From Tubulanus polymorphus (taxonomy: Eukaryota > Nemertea > Palaeonemertea > Tubulaniformes > Tubulanidae): 64,000 bases of DNA. Each line of letters begins with the position of its first letter. Positions within the stretch are counted from its first letter, which is position 1. The notes under the pieces were generated by a model. The model worked only from the letters and a program-made list of their open reading frames with translations. It had not been told where the DNA came from and ran no database searches. Where the stretch lies: positions 22,370,485 through 22,434,484 of the forward strand of contig NC_134027.1 of assembly GCF_964204645.1 (NCBI RefSeq), in the 5' to 3' direction. The translations under genes were made by a program, and so were the position numbers. Below are positions 22,762-36,299 of this stretch, in pieces.

Positions 22762-23712
22762 ATGAATTCTACTCAGACGCAAATCGGCAGAACTTATAAC
22801 AGTTACATCGTGCTCATGTCTGTGGTGAACAGGTCTGGAATTTATCGTACTGTGTCAGTGGTCATTCTGCCTACTTTGTTCCTGTTTGGAGCGTTTGGGA
22901 ACTCAGCTACTTTCCTGATAATGATAAGTCGTAGATTCCGCAGTTTATCTTACGCTAACTATCTGATCGTTCTGTCAGTCAGTGATTCCATATACTGTAT
23001 CAATGTTGCACTGATGCCTGTTTTACAGTTTGTTCTCTATCGTCTAGACACTGGCCCAATATTTATCATAGATTCAGTGATCAGTTGTCAAATATATGAA
23101 TTTCTTATGGCGCTTGCAGCCTGCAATAGTTCGTGGTTGATAGTAGCAATATCTCAAGAACGTGCGGCAGTTGTGCTCTTCCCGTTCACATCTCGTTTGA
23201 TATGTACACCGAGATTCGCTAGATTTGCTACATTAATAATTACTGCAGTGAATGTACTGGTTCTATCTCTCACACCTGGTTTGTCGATCCATTTTGCTGA
23301 CCAGTTCTTTGGATGTTTCTATAAGCTAAGTGATCAAATCACATATTTCATAGTATTCGTCGTACATGTTTATGTGGTGCCTTTAACTTTCATTATCACA
23401 TCAAATTCGGTTATAATAGTTGAGTTATTTAGAGGTTCAAAAATAGTTTCGTCTGATCAGAAAACTACAAAATCAAAACGTATAACAATAATGCTTATAA
23501 CAGTTTCACTCGCATTTGCAATATTCCTACTTCCGTCCGCTATCACTTCATTGTTACCCATCTCACCGGAACAGGGAGAATTTCTATATGACATATTTGT
23601 CCAGTTTCAAGTCGGTAACTATGCGGTAAATTTCTACATATATCTTCTACTGGGACGAGAAATTCGCGAATATTTCTGTATGAAAATCCGCTGTAGAAAA
23701 TCAGTCAGATAG
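22762..23712 (+). CDS. Class A (rhodopsin-like) GPCR, present only in copy D
   Basis: 316 residues, intronless. TM1 AFGNS (Asn 1.50), TM2 LSVSD (Asp 2.50), a cysteine at the top of TM3 (SCQIYEF) paired with one in loop 2 (FFGCFYK), SQERAAVVLFPF at the end of TM3 (ERA in place of DRY) and TM7 NYAVNFYIYLLLGRE. There are N-glycosylation sites at N2 and near residue 23. It belongs to a different peptide-receptor-like subfamily from the flanking GPCRs; the ligand is unknown. The start at ATGAATTC is the first Met of the frame and gives a normal short N-terminus; a TCATGAATC just upstream is out of frame. Confidence 0.88.
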   Translation: MNSTQTQIGRTYNSYIVLMSVVNRSGIYRTVSVVILPTLFLFGAFGNSATFLIMISRRFRSLSYANYLIVLSVSDSIYCINVALMPVLQFVLYRLDTGPIFIIDSVISCQIYEFLMALAACNSSWLIVAISQERAAVVLFPFTSRLICTPRFARFATLIITAVNVLVLSLTPGLSIHFADQFFGCFYKLSDQITYFIVFVVHVYVVPLTFIITSNSVIIVELFRGSKIVSSDQKTTKSKRITIMLITVSLAFAIFLLPSAITSLLPISPEQGEFLYDIFVQFQVGNYAVNFYIYLLLGREIREYFCMKIRCRKSVR

Positions 23713-24241
23713 ATAACCATTGATTTCAAGTTTACCCATCATAAACTCAAGAAAATGGTTAATAGAGATTTACAATTAACGAATCTATATACACCCTATA
23801 TTATGCAAGATTATATCAAATTGTCAAGGATTCGACAGACATTCTTTTAATGGACTACCAGGGGCTGATGATCAAGCTGATGTAAAGGAAAAATTAAAAA
23901 TCCATAAAGGAACAAACAGTTTCATTTTGAAGAGTTTCAGTTTAAAGGGAAAGTATTTAAGAATATGAAGAATATATCAGTCGGAAAAACACTCAAGAAT
24001 GTTCAGCAACAAACGAAAATGTAAACATACAAAATTCTCACAGTACAATATAGCATTTTGTTTCACAATTTTTCTTAGAGAAAGAAATACGTAATGTAGT
24101 AAGTAAGTAAGTAAGTAAAGTTTATTCTGACATTGAATTAAGTACAAGATTGCTATAGAAATACATTCATGCAGCATACACAGTAATTGATACTATAACT
24201 GTTTGGTCAGTTTCTTTCTGTTATTTTACGTTAGACGATCA
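23713..24241. other. Downstream of the copy D GPCR, no gene seen
   Basis: AT-rich, with a short (GTAA)n run near 24,095-24,118 and nothing recognisable. Confidence 0.6.
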
Positions 24242-24301
<60 letters not shown>

Positions 24302-24316
24302 GTATATATATAATAT

Positions 24317-24347
<31 letters not shown>

Positions 24348-24350
24348 ATA
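24242..24350. repeat. Interrupted (AT)n microsatellite, copy D
   Basis: Alternating AT with short interruptions, at the place where copies A and B have a 74-bp pure run. Confidence 0.9.
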
Positions 24351-24543
24351 TATAATATGTAGATCTTACGATATTGATATCTGATACGCCAGTTACTTAG
24401 CGCATATGTTATAAGCATATATCATATATACTTAAAATTTTAACTGTATTTTGTTGAAATTTCATTCGAAAGATATGAATAATTTGAATGCTCATTTTCT
24501 TTATAGTTTTCAGTTTCTGCTTGATTTTAAGTTTGATGCATTT

Positions 24544-25041
24544 TGTCGACGAGAGCGACATAAAGAAAATTACGACGGTTCTTTAACGCACAAGTTCTAT
24601 TTCCGACATACGAAGATGTGTGGTTAACTACAAATAAACAAATAATACAGTATTCAAATTAACAAAATTAACAAAAATAAATCGAAGAATTATCTGTAAT
24701 GTACATTGTAGGCCTAAATATTTCCTAAATTCCAATTCCAACAGATTTCTACTTACAAGAACCATGTCGAGTGTACGTCTAATGCTGGCAAAAAGCCCCG
24801 AAATATTCTACGACATGACTTTAAATAAAGTTCTACAGACAGAAAACCATACAGACGTGAATGTGATATGTATAGCATGCATGTAAATTCTGGAAGCTTA
24901 ATTCAATGAAGCAAGAAATCTAAACAGAATATAGAAATGCAGTAGAATAATTCAAACAAATCAAGCCCTAGAAACACAAAGTATGAGTATCTAAGCAAAG
25001 CAAACAAATAAAAAAAAGAAAAACAAGTTTAATATGTAACA
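24544..25041 (-). repeat. Probable 3' LTR of the BEL/Pao remnant
   Basis: 498 bp starting TGTTAC directly after a purine-rich tract and ending CGACA at the exact point where copy D homology stops. There is no second LTR in the window, so the borders are inferred. Confidence 0.6.
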
Positions 25042-25227
25042 CGGCGCCCCCTTGACGTCTGATACTTGATTACGTCAAAACGTTATTTCATTACTCAAAC
25101 ACTCTGAATAGAAATATCAATACAATTCATATTAATTTCATAATGCAAAATGCAGTAACCAAGAAATGATTCAATTAATCCACACTTTCTTCAAGAACAG
25201 CAACCTTTGTTACCGGTCTCAAAAACT

Positions 25228-25760
25228 CTAACAACCATCCGCACCCGGGCAAACTTCAATCACTCTAGCTAAAAGCCACTGGCTACGAGGTAGGTTGGTG
25301 TCAACGAGCACAACTAAATCACCAGTTTTCATTACACGGCTGTCTTTAAACCATTTTTTTCGTACCGTTATATTGGGTAGATATTCTCTACACCACCGAC
25401 GCCAGATATGGTCAGCGATCACTTGGCTTTGACGCCACCGTTTTCGACTGTTGATTTCTTTCTCGCAAGATACACCTGGACATTCAATATTACAGGAACC
25501 TCCCAACAAAAAATGATTCGGAGTGATAGGGGTGAAATCTGTTGGATCACTACTATCATATGTAAATAGGCCTACTGTTGATAACAGCTTCGGTCTCAAT
25601 CAAAGCCGTTCTTAATACGGATTCTGTTACCAATTATTCTTTGAGAACCTGTTTAAGTACTCGTTTTGTTGATTTAACGAGTCTATCCCATGCACCCTCA
25701 AAGTGAGGTGCACAGGGAGGTGAAAAAATGCCATTTAATTCCACGCTGAAGTAGAAAATT
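25228..25760 (-). pseudogene. BEL/Pao integrase C-terminus and DUF5641 fragment
   Basis: The frame 25,599-25,228 (123 residues) shows the DUF5641 signature of BEL/Pao polyproteins: PITPNHFLLGG, then RRWCREYLP and GDLVVLVDTNLPRSQWLLARVIEVCPG. Upstream, the integrase end (GAWDRLVKSTKRVL) is in frame but crossed by stops (after KQVLKE and after the NSRPIY-like segment). It cannot encode an active polyprotein. Confidence 0.85.
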
Positions 25761-25885
25761 GTGTATTTGATGCTGATTTAATTGCAATAAAGTTTCACGC
25801 AAATCTTTTTCAGCACCCACTAGATTCGTTCCATTACACTAAATATCTCAGAAGGTTTAGAACGACGCCCGATCATATTTCGTTA

Positions 25886-26483
25886 CAAAAGAATGAATGC
25901 AACTGAAGCGTTTAACATCACTGACGAGTGCGCGATGCTGGAACACGTCTATGATACTCGAAAAGGATTTGATTATAGAGTGTTGAAAATTATATACTAC
26001 CCGATGCGCTTCCTTAAAAACAATGATAGACAAGAGAAAGCGTAGTATTCAATATATACTTCCAGAATGATCCACTAATTCAGAGTCTGTTGAGCTCTGA
26101 GATAATGGCGATGGAAGAAATTACATCAATTGATAGGGGCTGCATTTTATAATCTTGCCAAAAAGCATACAGAATTTCACATGTAGAAATTCTAAATCCG
26201 ATTTGATAGGATATGATGTTATCAAATTTCATATATATTGTGAGCAAGGTCCACCGTTGTATAAGTTTAGTTAATGATTTTACTATGTATTCATGGGTTC
26301 AATTTGTCTCTGAATTCATTTTACTCCCATATTGCTTGGGTTTAATCTTATTCTGCATCCAGTTCCACAAAATGCAACTTTACAAACGATTTTGACTCCT
26401 CACAAAGGCTGACTGTAGGGAGTGATGCTTTTATTCAATGAATTTATTGGAAAACCTGACCAATTAGCAACAGGTAGAAGTTG
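25886..26483 (-). repeat. Piece E: GPCR upstream region in tandem behind copy C
   Basis: Matches 19,945-20,362 and 33,930-34,400, then about 34,865-34,985. It keeps only the first few codons of the GPCR (MLNAS region, about 25,900-25,915) before being cut by the BEL/Pao remnant. In the minus direction it follows the PAN exon of copy C, so C and E are head-to-tail. Confidence 0.75.
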
Positions 26484-26739
26484 TTTTAAAACGTGTATCT
26501 AAATGCTGTGCCATTTCTCTGCCTGAACGTCGGACCAGTTGGAAACTTGTCACTCAATTGCAAACGCTGGAATCTCCGTGATAATTGAACGATTTGCATT
26601 TAGTATCCAGTGAACACGCGGCGCTGCAACTGATCAAAGAGGCTGAATTCTTATCAATAGACAGATACGGTCCATCTATCGAGTAATCGTTTCCTCTGGT
26701 CGCTACTTCTGCGAAATATACCGAGCACGTTTCGAAATA

Positions 26740-29049
26740 CACTCTTAGAACAAAGGGTTCTACCGTAGAACCTTTAGGGGTTCTTGGGCTTGCCTCCCAG
26801 GGAGAACCCCTAAAGGTTCTTCAAAGAACCTTTTTTGCAGGGTTCCTTGAAGAACCCCTGGTAAAGGTTCTTTGAAGAACCATTTCGTATAAAGGGTTCT
26901 TGTTAGAACCCTTTCAATATTATCAAATGGTTCTTGACAGGGTTCTTGGGAGAGCCATTTAAAGGTAATTTATTTTTAGGGTTCCTCATTCATTTTTTGA
27001 CTGCTCAAGCTGTTCATGATTTGTCCATCCTCTGTTATGTTTGACTGCTCCCTTAATCCTCATGTGGATAAAAAAACTGATGATAAGAATCGCTTAAAAT
27101 TTATATCATATAAACCTTTTTATTATAAAATCTCATGAATTGAAATATTAATGATAAATATGTTTACAATAAATGATACAAAAATAGTTTCACTAATTGG
27201 TTACATGTACAATAAGATTGAGGAAGTGGGATAAGATGTAAGATGATATGCTAAACGTATAATAGGCCGACTTATGGCAGGCCACTCCGCTTATTAAGAA
27301 TCTGTCCACTTTCAATTAACTATAAGCCATCTTCTAAATAAGTTTGTTTCAACGCGCTGCCACCCTCGCAACCTTTCAACCGCAACGTCCGGATTATAGT
27401 CGTATATTTCCTGAAATATAAATAATATTGAGAACAATTAATGGTGTAATAAAATCGATTATGTTTTGCAATAATGCACACTCTGCAAGTAAATCTAAAC
27501 ACTTTCTTGTATTACATGCATAAGTTCCAAATACATTTATCAATAGAAAAGACAAACGGTTAAAGTTAACAGTGTGATTAGATTCAGAAAAATACGAACC
27601 TTTTTAATGGTTTTCAGGTCTTTCGCATCTTCTCTCAAAATCCCTGGTAATACGTGAAGCTCTGCTGTTCTCATCATATCTGAAAACCAGTGAATATGTA
27701 GATTGAAAATGATTATCTTCTACCAAAATACAGTCACACAGTAAAGGCTCATTGAGTCAAGATTTACTAACCTGTTTCTGCAATTTCGCTACTTCGAAGG
27801 AAGGAAGCGACACGATTGCCAAATGTACAGACTTCGTACCATTTCTTTAATTCTTTCCGCCTTAGGTCCGAGATTGGAAAAAACATCTTTTGCACCGCGG
27901 TCTCACAATATGGTCAACTTCCATGGAACAATTTCTATAATACAAAAGTAATGGGAAAGTTTTAAATAATAGTTATGACTGATCCGATTCCGAGTCACTC
28001 CGGCTTTATGGCCTATATTTCATATATTTCAAATATCACAAATGTTATATACATTCATTGAATACTACTTACCAGAATTAATTCACATTTCCAAGCTCCA
28101 GATATTCATCTTACAAAACAACGAAAAGAACAAGTCGATATACTATATGCACTATGCACTGAGCGAAGTTTGTATGAGTCGTGGTGACAGATAATTATAC
28201 AACAGTTAGTTGCATGAACAAAGGAATAATTGCCTGATCATGTACACATGGCCCTATAGGCACGAACTACAATAGCATGATACTTATTAGGCCCAAAGCA
28301 TTACGTTACTTTGAATTTCCACTATACTCTATGTTTTTATTCAACAAAAAATGTACAATGACTTCGACTGAATGTTTTGATAGAAATTGAGCCGAAAATA
28401 CACACAATTCTCATTTTTGAGTTGCATTAGAACTTTGAATTTACTAGTTCTTTTTAAACTGCACAGTCCATTCAGAAACGCCTAGAGTTTAGAAGAGTTT
28501 AATTGTTTTTTTAAAGCATTAAAAAGCATTTGTTCTTTTCTCTGCCGTCTCTCCATAAAACCTAGTCGATGTCTCAGACTAGCAAATCAAGTTATTCAGT
28601 CTCTACATATAATTATCACACATTAAAGGCGTTCAACACACATTTTGAACATACGACTTTTTAAATCTTAAAGGACGAATTAAAATAAAGGTTCATTAAT
28701 TTAAAAAATGCATCCTTGTCGCACACGGTCACCAATTCTAAGATATTGTGATGATACATAGTAAATTGTTTTCAAAGTTAACCCAATTCTAATTTCCAGT
28801 CAAAATGTTTTGTATATAACCTACACCACATAGAAAATCAGTTATATTCATCAGCTATACTAATTATTCCCTGGTGCAGGTGTACTTAATTCTTAATTGA
28901 CAATTGTGACCACTCTAGGGTTCTTATAAGAACCCTTATGTCTCGAAGAACCCCAATCTGCATTCCATATTGTTGAAGCACCTTAAAGCCTCACCAAGAA
29001 CCCCAAGGTTCTTCGAAGAACCCCCGAAGAACCATTTGTTCTAAGAGTG
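26740..29049. mobile_element. 2.3-kb TIR element with TA target duplication
   Basis: The ends are inverted repeats (CACTCTTAGAACAAA, then GGTTCT; 21 of 22 bases match) and both flanks are TA (26,738-39 and 29,050-51). Copies A and B keep the empty site (gaaacattcg). The subterminal regions are packed with forward and inverted copies of GGTTCTT. No full transposase is visible. TA duplications fit Tc1/mariner-like or ISL2EU/IS3EU-like DNA transposons; the family cannot be settled here. A small spliced frame lies inside (27,312-27,934). Confidence 0.85.
27312..27934 (-). CDS. Possible three-exon gene inside the TIR element, unknown function
   Basis: Three open segments with good splice signals and matching phases: 27,934-27,772 (acceptor TTATAG, donor ACAG|GTTAGT, leaves in phase 1), 27,679-27,600 (acceptor TTTTCAG, donor AAG|GTTCGT, phase 1 to 0) and 27,410-27,312 (acceptor ATTTCAG, ends in TGA). 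From the ATG at 27,886 the product would be 97 residues, charged, with no recognised domain; it contains WYEVCTFGNRVASF and LRGWQRVETNLFRRW. A further donor (CTG|GTAAGT, near 28,073) could end a non-coding 5' exon. Another frame of the first exon and of the last exon is also open, so this model is tentative. Confidence 0.35.
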
Positions 29050-29683
29050 TATTCGCAGATTTTCAGCAAAAATGTAAAATATACAAATTTCAATTGCATT
29101 TCAGCAGTTTCGGTTATTAGATGATGCCGGGATGAACTAACTAGTCCTGGATACGGAACATCACCAGGCATTTTTATTGGTGAATAAGTCAAAGAGGCGG
29201 GTGAAGTATAATGGCGCGTTTAAATGGATTTTCCCCCGGTTTGGCATGTCTACAAGGTGAAGGTTGCAGTCCAATAGCTAGACCTGTATTCGAAAACCGA
29301 CCAAATGAGTTGCAGAGCGTATTTCACACATTTACCATATCTCCGACTCCGTAGAATGCAGCACGTATAGCGTCTCGATTGGAACTTCTGCCAGTTTGCC
29401 GCATTCTACAAGACATCACAACATAGCAATTTGTTCTATAAAATGAGATGATAAGGGAGACTAACAGAAACAAATCTAGACTTATAAAAAATAGCAAATC
29501 CCCCCAACTCAGATTACGACACACTCGGCCAAGTTTCAAAAAGAAAAAACATACTAAGCATAAAAGCTTATCGATGGCAAAATTCTTCACTGGTTGATGG
29601 TGGCCATTAATCGGTAGAAGAACTGCGAATTTGCACGAATCCAATTTCACTTTGTGTATGAAATTAATTGAAATGCATCGAAC

Positions 29684-32473
<2,790 letters not shown>

Positions 32474-32690
32474 CAGGGTGTCTCAGAAAATGTGTTACCC
32501 AATTTTTAGAATTAATTATTTAGGGCTTAGCCGTGCATGACTCTTTTGCACATCAAAATTTCATCCTCGAGCGAACACCCAGGTCCTACCCCCTTACCCT
32601 TACCGTTACCTTACCTCCCAAATTTCTTTTTTTCAATAATAATGAACAACTAATCTTAAACCTACGGTAACACGTTTTTGGGACACCCTG
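32474..32690. mobile_element. 217-bp MITE with CAGGGTGTC inverted ends
   Basis: Starts CAGGGTGTCTCAGAAAATG and ends with the inverse of CAGGGTGTCCCAAAAACG; both ends continue into TGTTACC. No coding capacity. Copies A and B keep only the GPCR-side half, and copy D only the other half, so recombination junctions fall inside this element. Confidence 0.75.
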
Positions 32691-32965
32691 TTTATTTTTT
32701 ATTGAGCTATCTATAGTGTTAGCTAATGGTGTTTGTGGTATACCGCCCTCTAGTGAAGGTTTCAATAAAATCAGTTTCTTAACATTGCAACTATAATTAG
32801 TTCTTGTGAAGTTCATTTCATCGTGGCGATCGACCATTATTGTTGAAATTGGTTCCTCGGAGACTTTCAAAGATTAGAAGATGCATAGTACCGTAGTAAA
32901 GAATAATCATGAGAATTGCAGAGGGGTTTTCTGCAAAATAGCAAATAACCCTAATGAACATCAAA

Positions 32966-33949
32966 CTATGTACTTCGATAGCGCAACGACTTCATTTCTT
33001 GTCGAAAGTTTTTACTGTACACATAATAAAATATACCGTTCACAGACGAATTTAGGGCTTGAAAAATGTCATTCAAAAGTAAAACCGGCCAGATGACAGC
33101 CCATGAAAAGGATGTGATCAGAATATTGAATGCCATTTCTGGAAAAACAGACACCATGAATAAGGCGGATGCAACAAATACCATTCTGTTGCCGGTTCCC
33201 TCTTGTTTAGTTTGTTTAGTCGAGTCGGCGCCGGTCAGTTGTTTCCTATTTTTAGCGTGAATTCGTAGTTGAATTATCATAATCGTATTCAGTAGTGGGA
33301 TAAGTGCGAACGGTAAATACGTCGTGGATATGTTTTCTAACAAATACGAATACGTGGGAGCACTGGAAACTGTTTTTGCATCGCGGATAGACGAGCCGTA
33401 CGTACATGTCGTGTTGACGTACGCAACAATTCGATCCTGCGCGCGGTAAGAAATCAAGCCAGTCCACATGATTACACAAACCGCAGAAAGTATATAACAA
33501 TGTTTTAACTTCCAATATCGTTTAGCTTTGAGCGGAAAACAAATGTTAAATGCTCGATCGAACGTCACTAAAAGCGTCAGGCCGTTCCGAACGTAAGAAC
33601 CCCATTTTGAGATTAGATTACCCGCTATATAAAGCTCAGGGGCTCCCAAACCCACGTCTAAATACAGTCCGGTCTTTCCGTGGCGAATAAGTTTCAAAAC
33701 CCAAACGAAATGGTTGTAAATAATGGCGGCGATGCAACAGACAATGTCAAAAAAGGCCAGTAACAACAAGACAAAATACGAAGTCGCGAGGGTACTCCTT
33801 TTATGCAGCCGATAAAGCACGATAATAGTAACTGAGTTGGAAACAAGACCAAACCAACCAATCGGTCCTACGACAGTTACTGCGATAATATTCCAAATGA
33901 CGCGATCGTGGGGGAAACATTTCAGCACAACTGAAGCCTTTAACATCAC
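32966..33949 (-). CDS. FMRFamide-receptor-like GPCR, copy C, complete and intronless
   Basis: 327 residues, no gaps against copy B. I count about 18 amino-acid changes (roughly 94-95% identity), spread over the N-terminus, TM2, TM3, TM6 and loops. The motifs are kept: GLVSN in TM1, LAFFD in TM2, FDRAFNICFPL after TM3, NTTCTYG in loop 2 and NSSVNGIFYY in TM7. The open frame suggests it is still functional, unlike the PAN exon of the same copy. Confidence 0.92.
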   Translation of the reverse strand: MMLKASVVLKCFPHDRVIWNIIAVTVVGPIGWFGLVSNSVTIIVLYRLHKRSTLATSYFVLLLLAFFDIVCCIAAIIYNHFVWVLKLIRHGKTGLYLDVGLGAPELYIAGNLISKWGSYVRNGLTLLVTFDRAFNICFPLKAKRYWKLKHCYILSAVCVIMWTGLISYRAQDRIVAYVNTTCTYGSSIRDAKTVSSAPTYSYLLENISTTYLPFALIPLLNTIMIIQLRIHAKNRKQLTGADSTKQTKQEGTGNRMVFVASALFMVSVFPEMAFNILITSFSWAVIWPVLLLNDIFQALNSSVNGIFYYVYSKNFRQEMKSLRYRST

Positions 33950-34408
33950 TGACGAGTGCGCGATGCTGGAACACGTCTATGGTACTCGAAAAGAATTTGA
34001 TTATACATTGTAGAGTGTTGAGAATTATAAACTACCCGATGCGCTTCCTTAAAAATTATAGACAAGAGAAAGCGTAGTATTCAATATATACTTCCAGAAT
34101 GATCCTCTATTTCAGAGTTTGTTGAGCTCTGAGATAATGGCGTCATGGGAGAAATTAATAGGGGCAGCATTTTAGAATCTTGCCAAAAAGCATACGGTAA
34201 AGAATTTCACATGAAGAAATTCTGAATCCGGTTTGATAGGATATGATGTTATCAAATTTGATATAGATTGTGAGCAAAGTCCACAGTTGTATAAGTTTAG
34301 TTAATGATTTTACTATGTATTCACGGGTTCAATTTGTCTCTGAATTCACTTTACTTCCATGTTGCTTGGGTTTAATCTAATTCTGCATCCAGTTCCACAA
34401 AATGCAAT
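33950..34408. other. GPCR upstream region of copy C
   Basis: Homologous to 19,968-20,362 and to piece E; probable promoter region, no specific element called. Confidence 0.55.
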
Positions 34409-34540
34409 TTCATCGTGGCGATCGACCATTATTGTTGAAATTGGTTCCTCGGAGACTTTCAAAGATTAGAAGATGCATAGTACCGTAGTAAAGAATAATC
34501 ATGAGAATTGCAGAGGGGTTTTCTGCAAAATAGCAAATAA
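34409..34540 (+). repeat. Duplicate of the GPCR 3' flank placed upstream of the GPCR
   Basis: Matches 32,818-32,949 in the same orientation, so the copy C GPCR is bracketed by about 130-bp direct repeats 1.6 kb apart. It belongs to a 460-bp block absent from piece E. Confidence 0.8.
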
Positions 34541-35999
34541 GTCACAATTGTAGTACACACAACGCCGTGGCATAGTTTAAAATCGTTTTAAAATCTTTTT
34601 ATAATCACTTTATCTCCTGTTGTTATCGCAATCTGAACGAGGCTGATAATACTTCCGGGTTCTCAACATCTCGCGCTGACGTCACCACAGGGGATTACCC
34701 GAGATTGCTGAGCATCGCGACTACGTATATTTTGGTTTGCCGTAGCAAGAAAAAACCTCTTAAAAGTATTCGAAATGAAAACAAATATACCTAAGGTCAT
34801 TAGATTATCATTTATTACATCTTACTGGATTGATTCAAGGGAAAAAAACAAAATTGTTCAGTAGTCCTTTAACAAACGATGTTGACTCCTCACAAAGGCT
34901 GACTGTAGGGAGTGATGCTTTAATTCAATGAATTTATTGGAAAACCTGACCAATTAGCAACATGGTAGAAGTTGTTTTAAAACGTGGTATGAACTTTAAA
35001 AAAGCAATAGAAATGATTGTTACTTCACCCATACTAATATTTAAAAAAGCTTTGACGTGTCTAAAATCTTTCATATCAACTTTTGTACATGTCAAAAAGA
35101 TGTTATGATTTGGCGCTAGCTCTCTATCCACATAATAAAAAGATTAATCGGGGAATGATAAAAACATCGAAATTTGCTTTACCAACAGAAAACTACATTT
35201 TTTCCATTATTTTTCTTATTCAAGAGCTCCTCAAAGTTAGGTTAAAGATAACGGTTGGATAAATACTATAGTAAAGGGTAAATTTCAATTATGTAATATA
35301 TCCACTAGTTAACTCTAACCAGCTTTTGAGCAATTGGCCCCATATCTTTTTCTGGCGAATTTTCAGTGAATGTTCTTAAAAGGAATTTGATTTTTCGTAT
35401 AATCCATTATTTGGTACGTTATGTCTCAAGTAGTCACATATAGTAAGATATGCCAGGCCGATGATCCAGTTCATGTACTACACACATAGGAGGTTTAAAA
35501 TAATCGATAACCTCGAACACTTCATTTTGATCAACTTACACCGAACCGCTGAAGTTAATGAAAAGAACTCGTGTGACAAATTCTAATTCGATCCATTAAT
35601 TATTCCAAGTTTTGTGGATTTAAGGCGGTTTAGAAGCTGTTAATGCGATGAATAATCCTTGCGGGGAACAATGCTTCGTGTTACTAGCGCATCGCGTGTT
35701 GGGCACCATCATCGTATTAGTCTATTTGCATCTAACTAATTTTCTCTTTAAAGTTCATCCGTGTTTAATGGATCGCTAAAAATGGGCCGTGAAGTTCATC
35801 GGCGTCCATGTTTCGAACGCTATCTAATCGTCACGCAGGCTTATACTTTATTCTTGGGAACAATATTCTCCGAAATAATTCGCCAATGTCGCGCGCACGC
35901 ATTTCATGTACGTAACAAAACACGACAACCAAGAATTACATAGGCTGATGAGGATGTCGATGCATTCCAATGTCAATCCTATTCAAACACCAGGGGCAC
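34541..35999. other. No gene seen; contains a hairpin MITE
   Basis: Positions 35,226-35,340 form an imperfect hairpin (GGTTAAAGATAAC against GTTAACTCTAACC) of the same family as 46,262-46,392. The short open frames here (for example 35,761-35,943) have no features of a protein. Confidence 0.5.
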
Positions 36000-36000
36000 G

Positions 36001-36099
36001 TTTTATAGACTGGTATTAACTTTAACCCGGGGTTAACTCGATAAACTTTCAACTAGTTCGAGTTAGCCGCCGATTCATTGTCTAAACCGGTCTACAAAA
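36001..36099. mobile_element. Small hairpin repeat, TTTTATAGACTGGTATTA family, copy 1
   Basis: Inverted ends TTTTATAGAC and GTCTACAAAA around an AACCCGGGGTTAACT core. A better copy is at 38,503-38,599. Confidence 0.6.
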
Positions 36100-36299
36100 C
36101 CCGGCCCAAGTTATTAATCAAACCGCTGGAGCCGGTTGGAGAGTTGAAAAATTGAGTCGTCGGACTTAAACCATAAAGTTGGATCGAAAAAGTACGCTGA
36201 ATAACTTTAGTTTGAATTCTTTAGTCATTTTTTTGTCGAAAACGCCGATTCAACTCTGTGCGCTTCGACTATACCCGGACTGGTTTTTCGGTGGAAAAA

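Larger units (their letters stand above)
20364..24543 (+). repeat. Cassette copy D, inverted relative to copy C
   Basis: 20,364-22,680 is the diverged reverse complement of about 29,980-32,540. 24,242-24,543 matches 5,966-6,210 of copy A. The stretch between, with the GPCR at 22,762-23,712, has no partner in A, B or C. The left edge lies inside a MITE-derived sequence (AGTCATGCA, then CCCTAAAT) and the right edge is the LTR of a BEL/Pao remnant. Positions 20,400-22,700 are repeats without a supported gene. Confidence 0.8.
24544..25885 (-). mobile_element. BEL/Pao LTR retrotransposon remnant: integrase end, DUF5641, 3' LTR
   Basis: On the minus strand, in order: integrase core with a damaged D-N-G-T-N segment (about 25,835), then PPCAPHFEGAWDRL and LVKSTKRVLKQ (about 25,670-25,725), then the DUF5641-type tail (25,599-25,228), a purine-rich tract (aagggggcgccg) and a likely 3' LTR 25,041-24,544 (TGTTAC at one end, CGACA at the other). 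Everything 5' of the integrase is missing. The element interrupts copy D on one side and meets the truncated piece E on the other. Confidence 0.8.
26484..29099 (-). pseudogene. PAN/Apple exon of copy C, broken by a transposon and a frameshift
   Basis: The ATG at 29,099 and the signal peptide (MQLKFVYFTFLLKICE) are intact, then reading runs into a TIR element inserted at 29,049-26,740. After the element the module resumes (FETCSVYFAEVATRG) through the CSAACSLDTKC core, but one base is missing after SSVC compared with copies A and B, giving SVCN and a stop near 26,554. Homology ends at about 26,484, before the splice donor. Both lesions argue for a dead copy. Confidence 0.85.
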
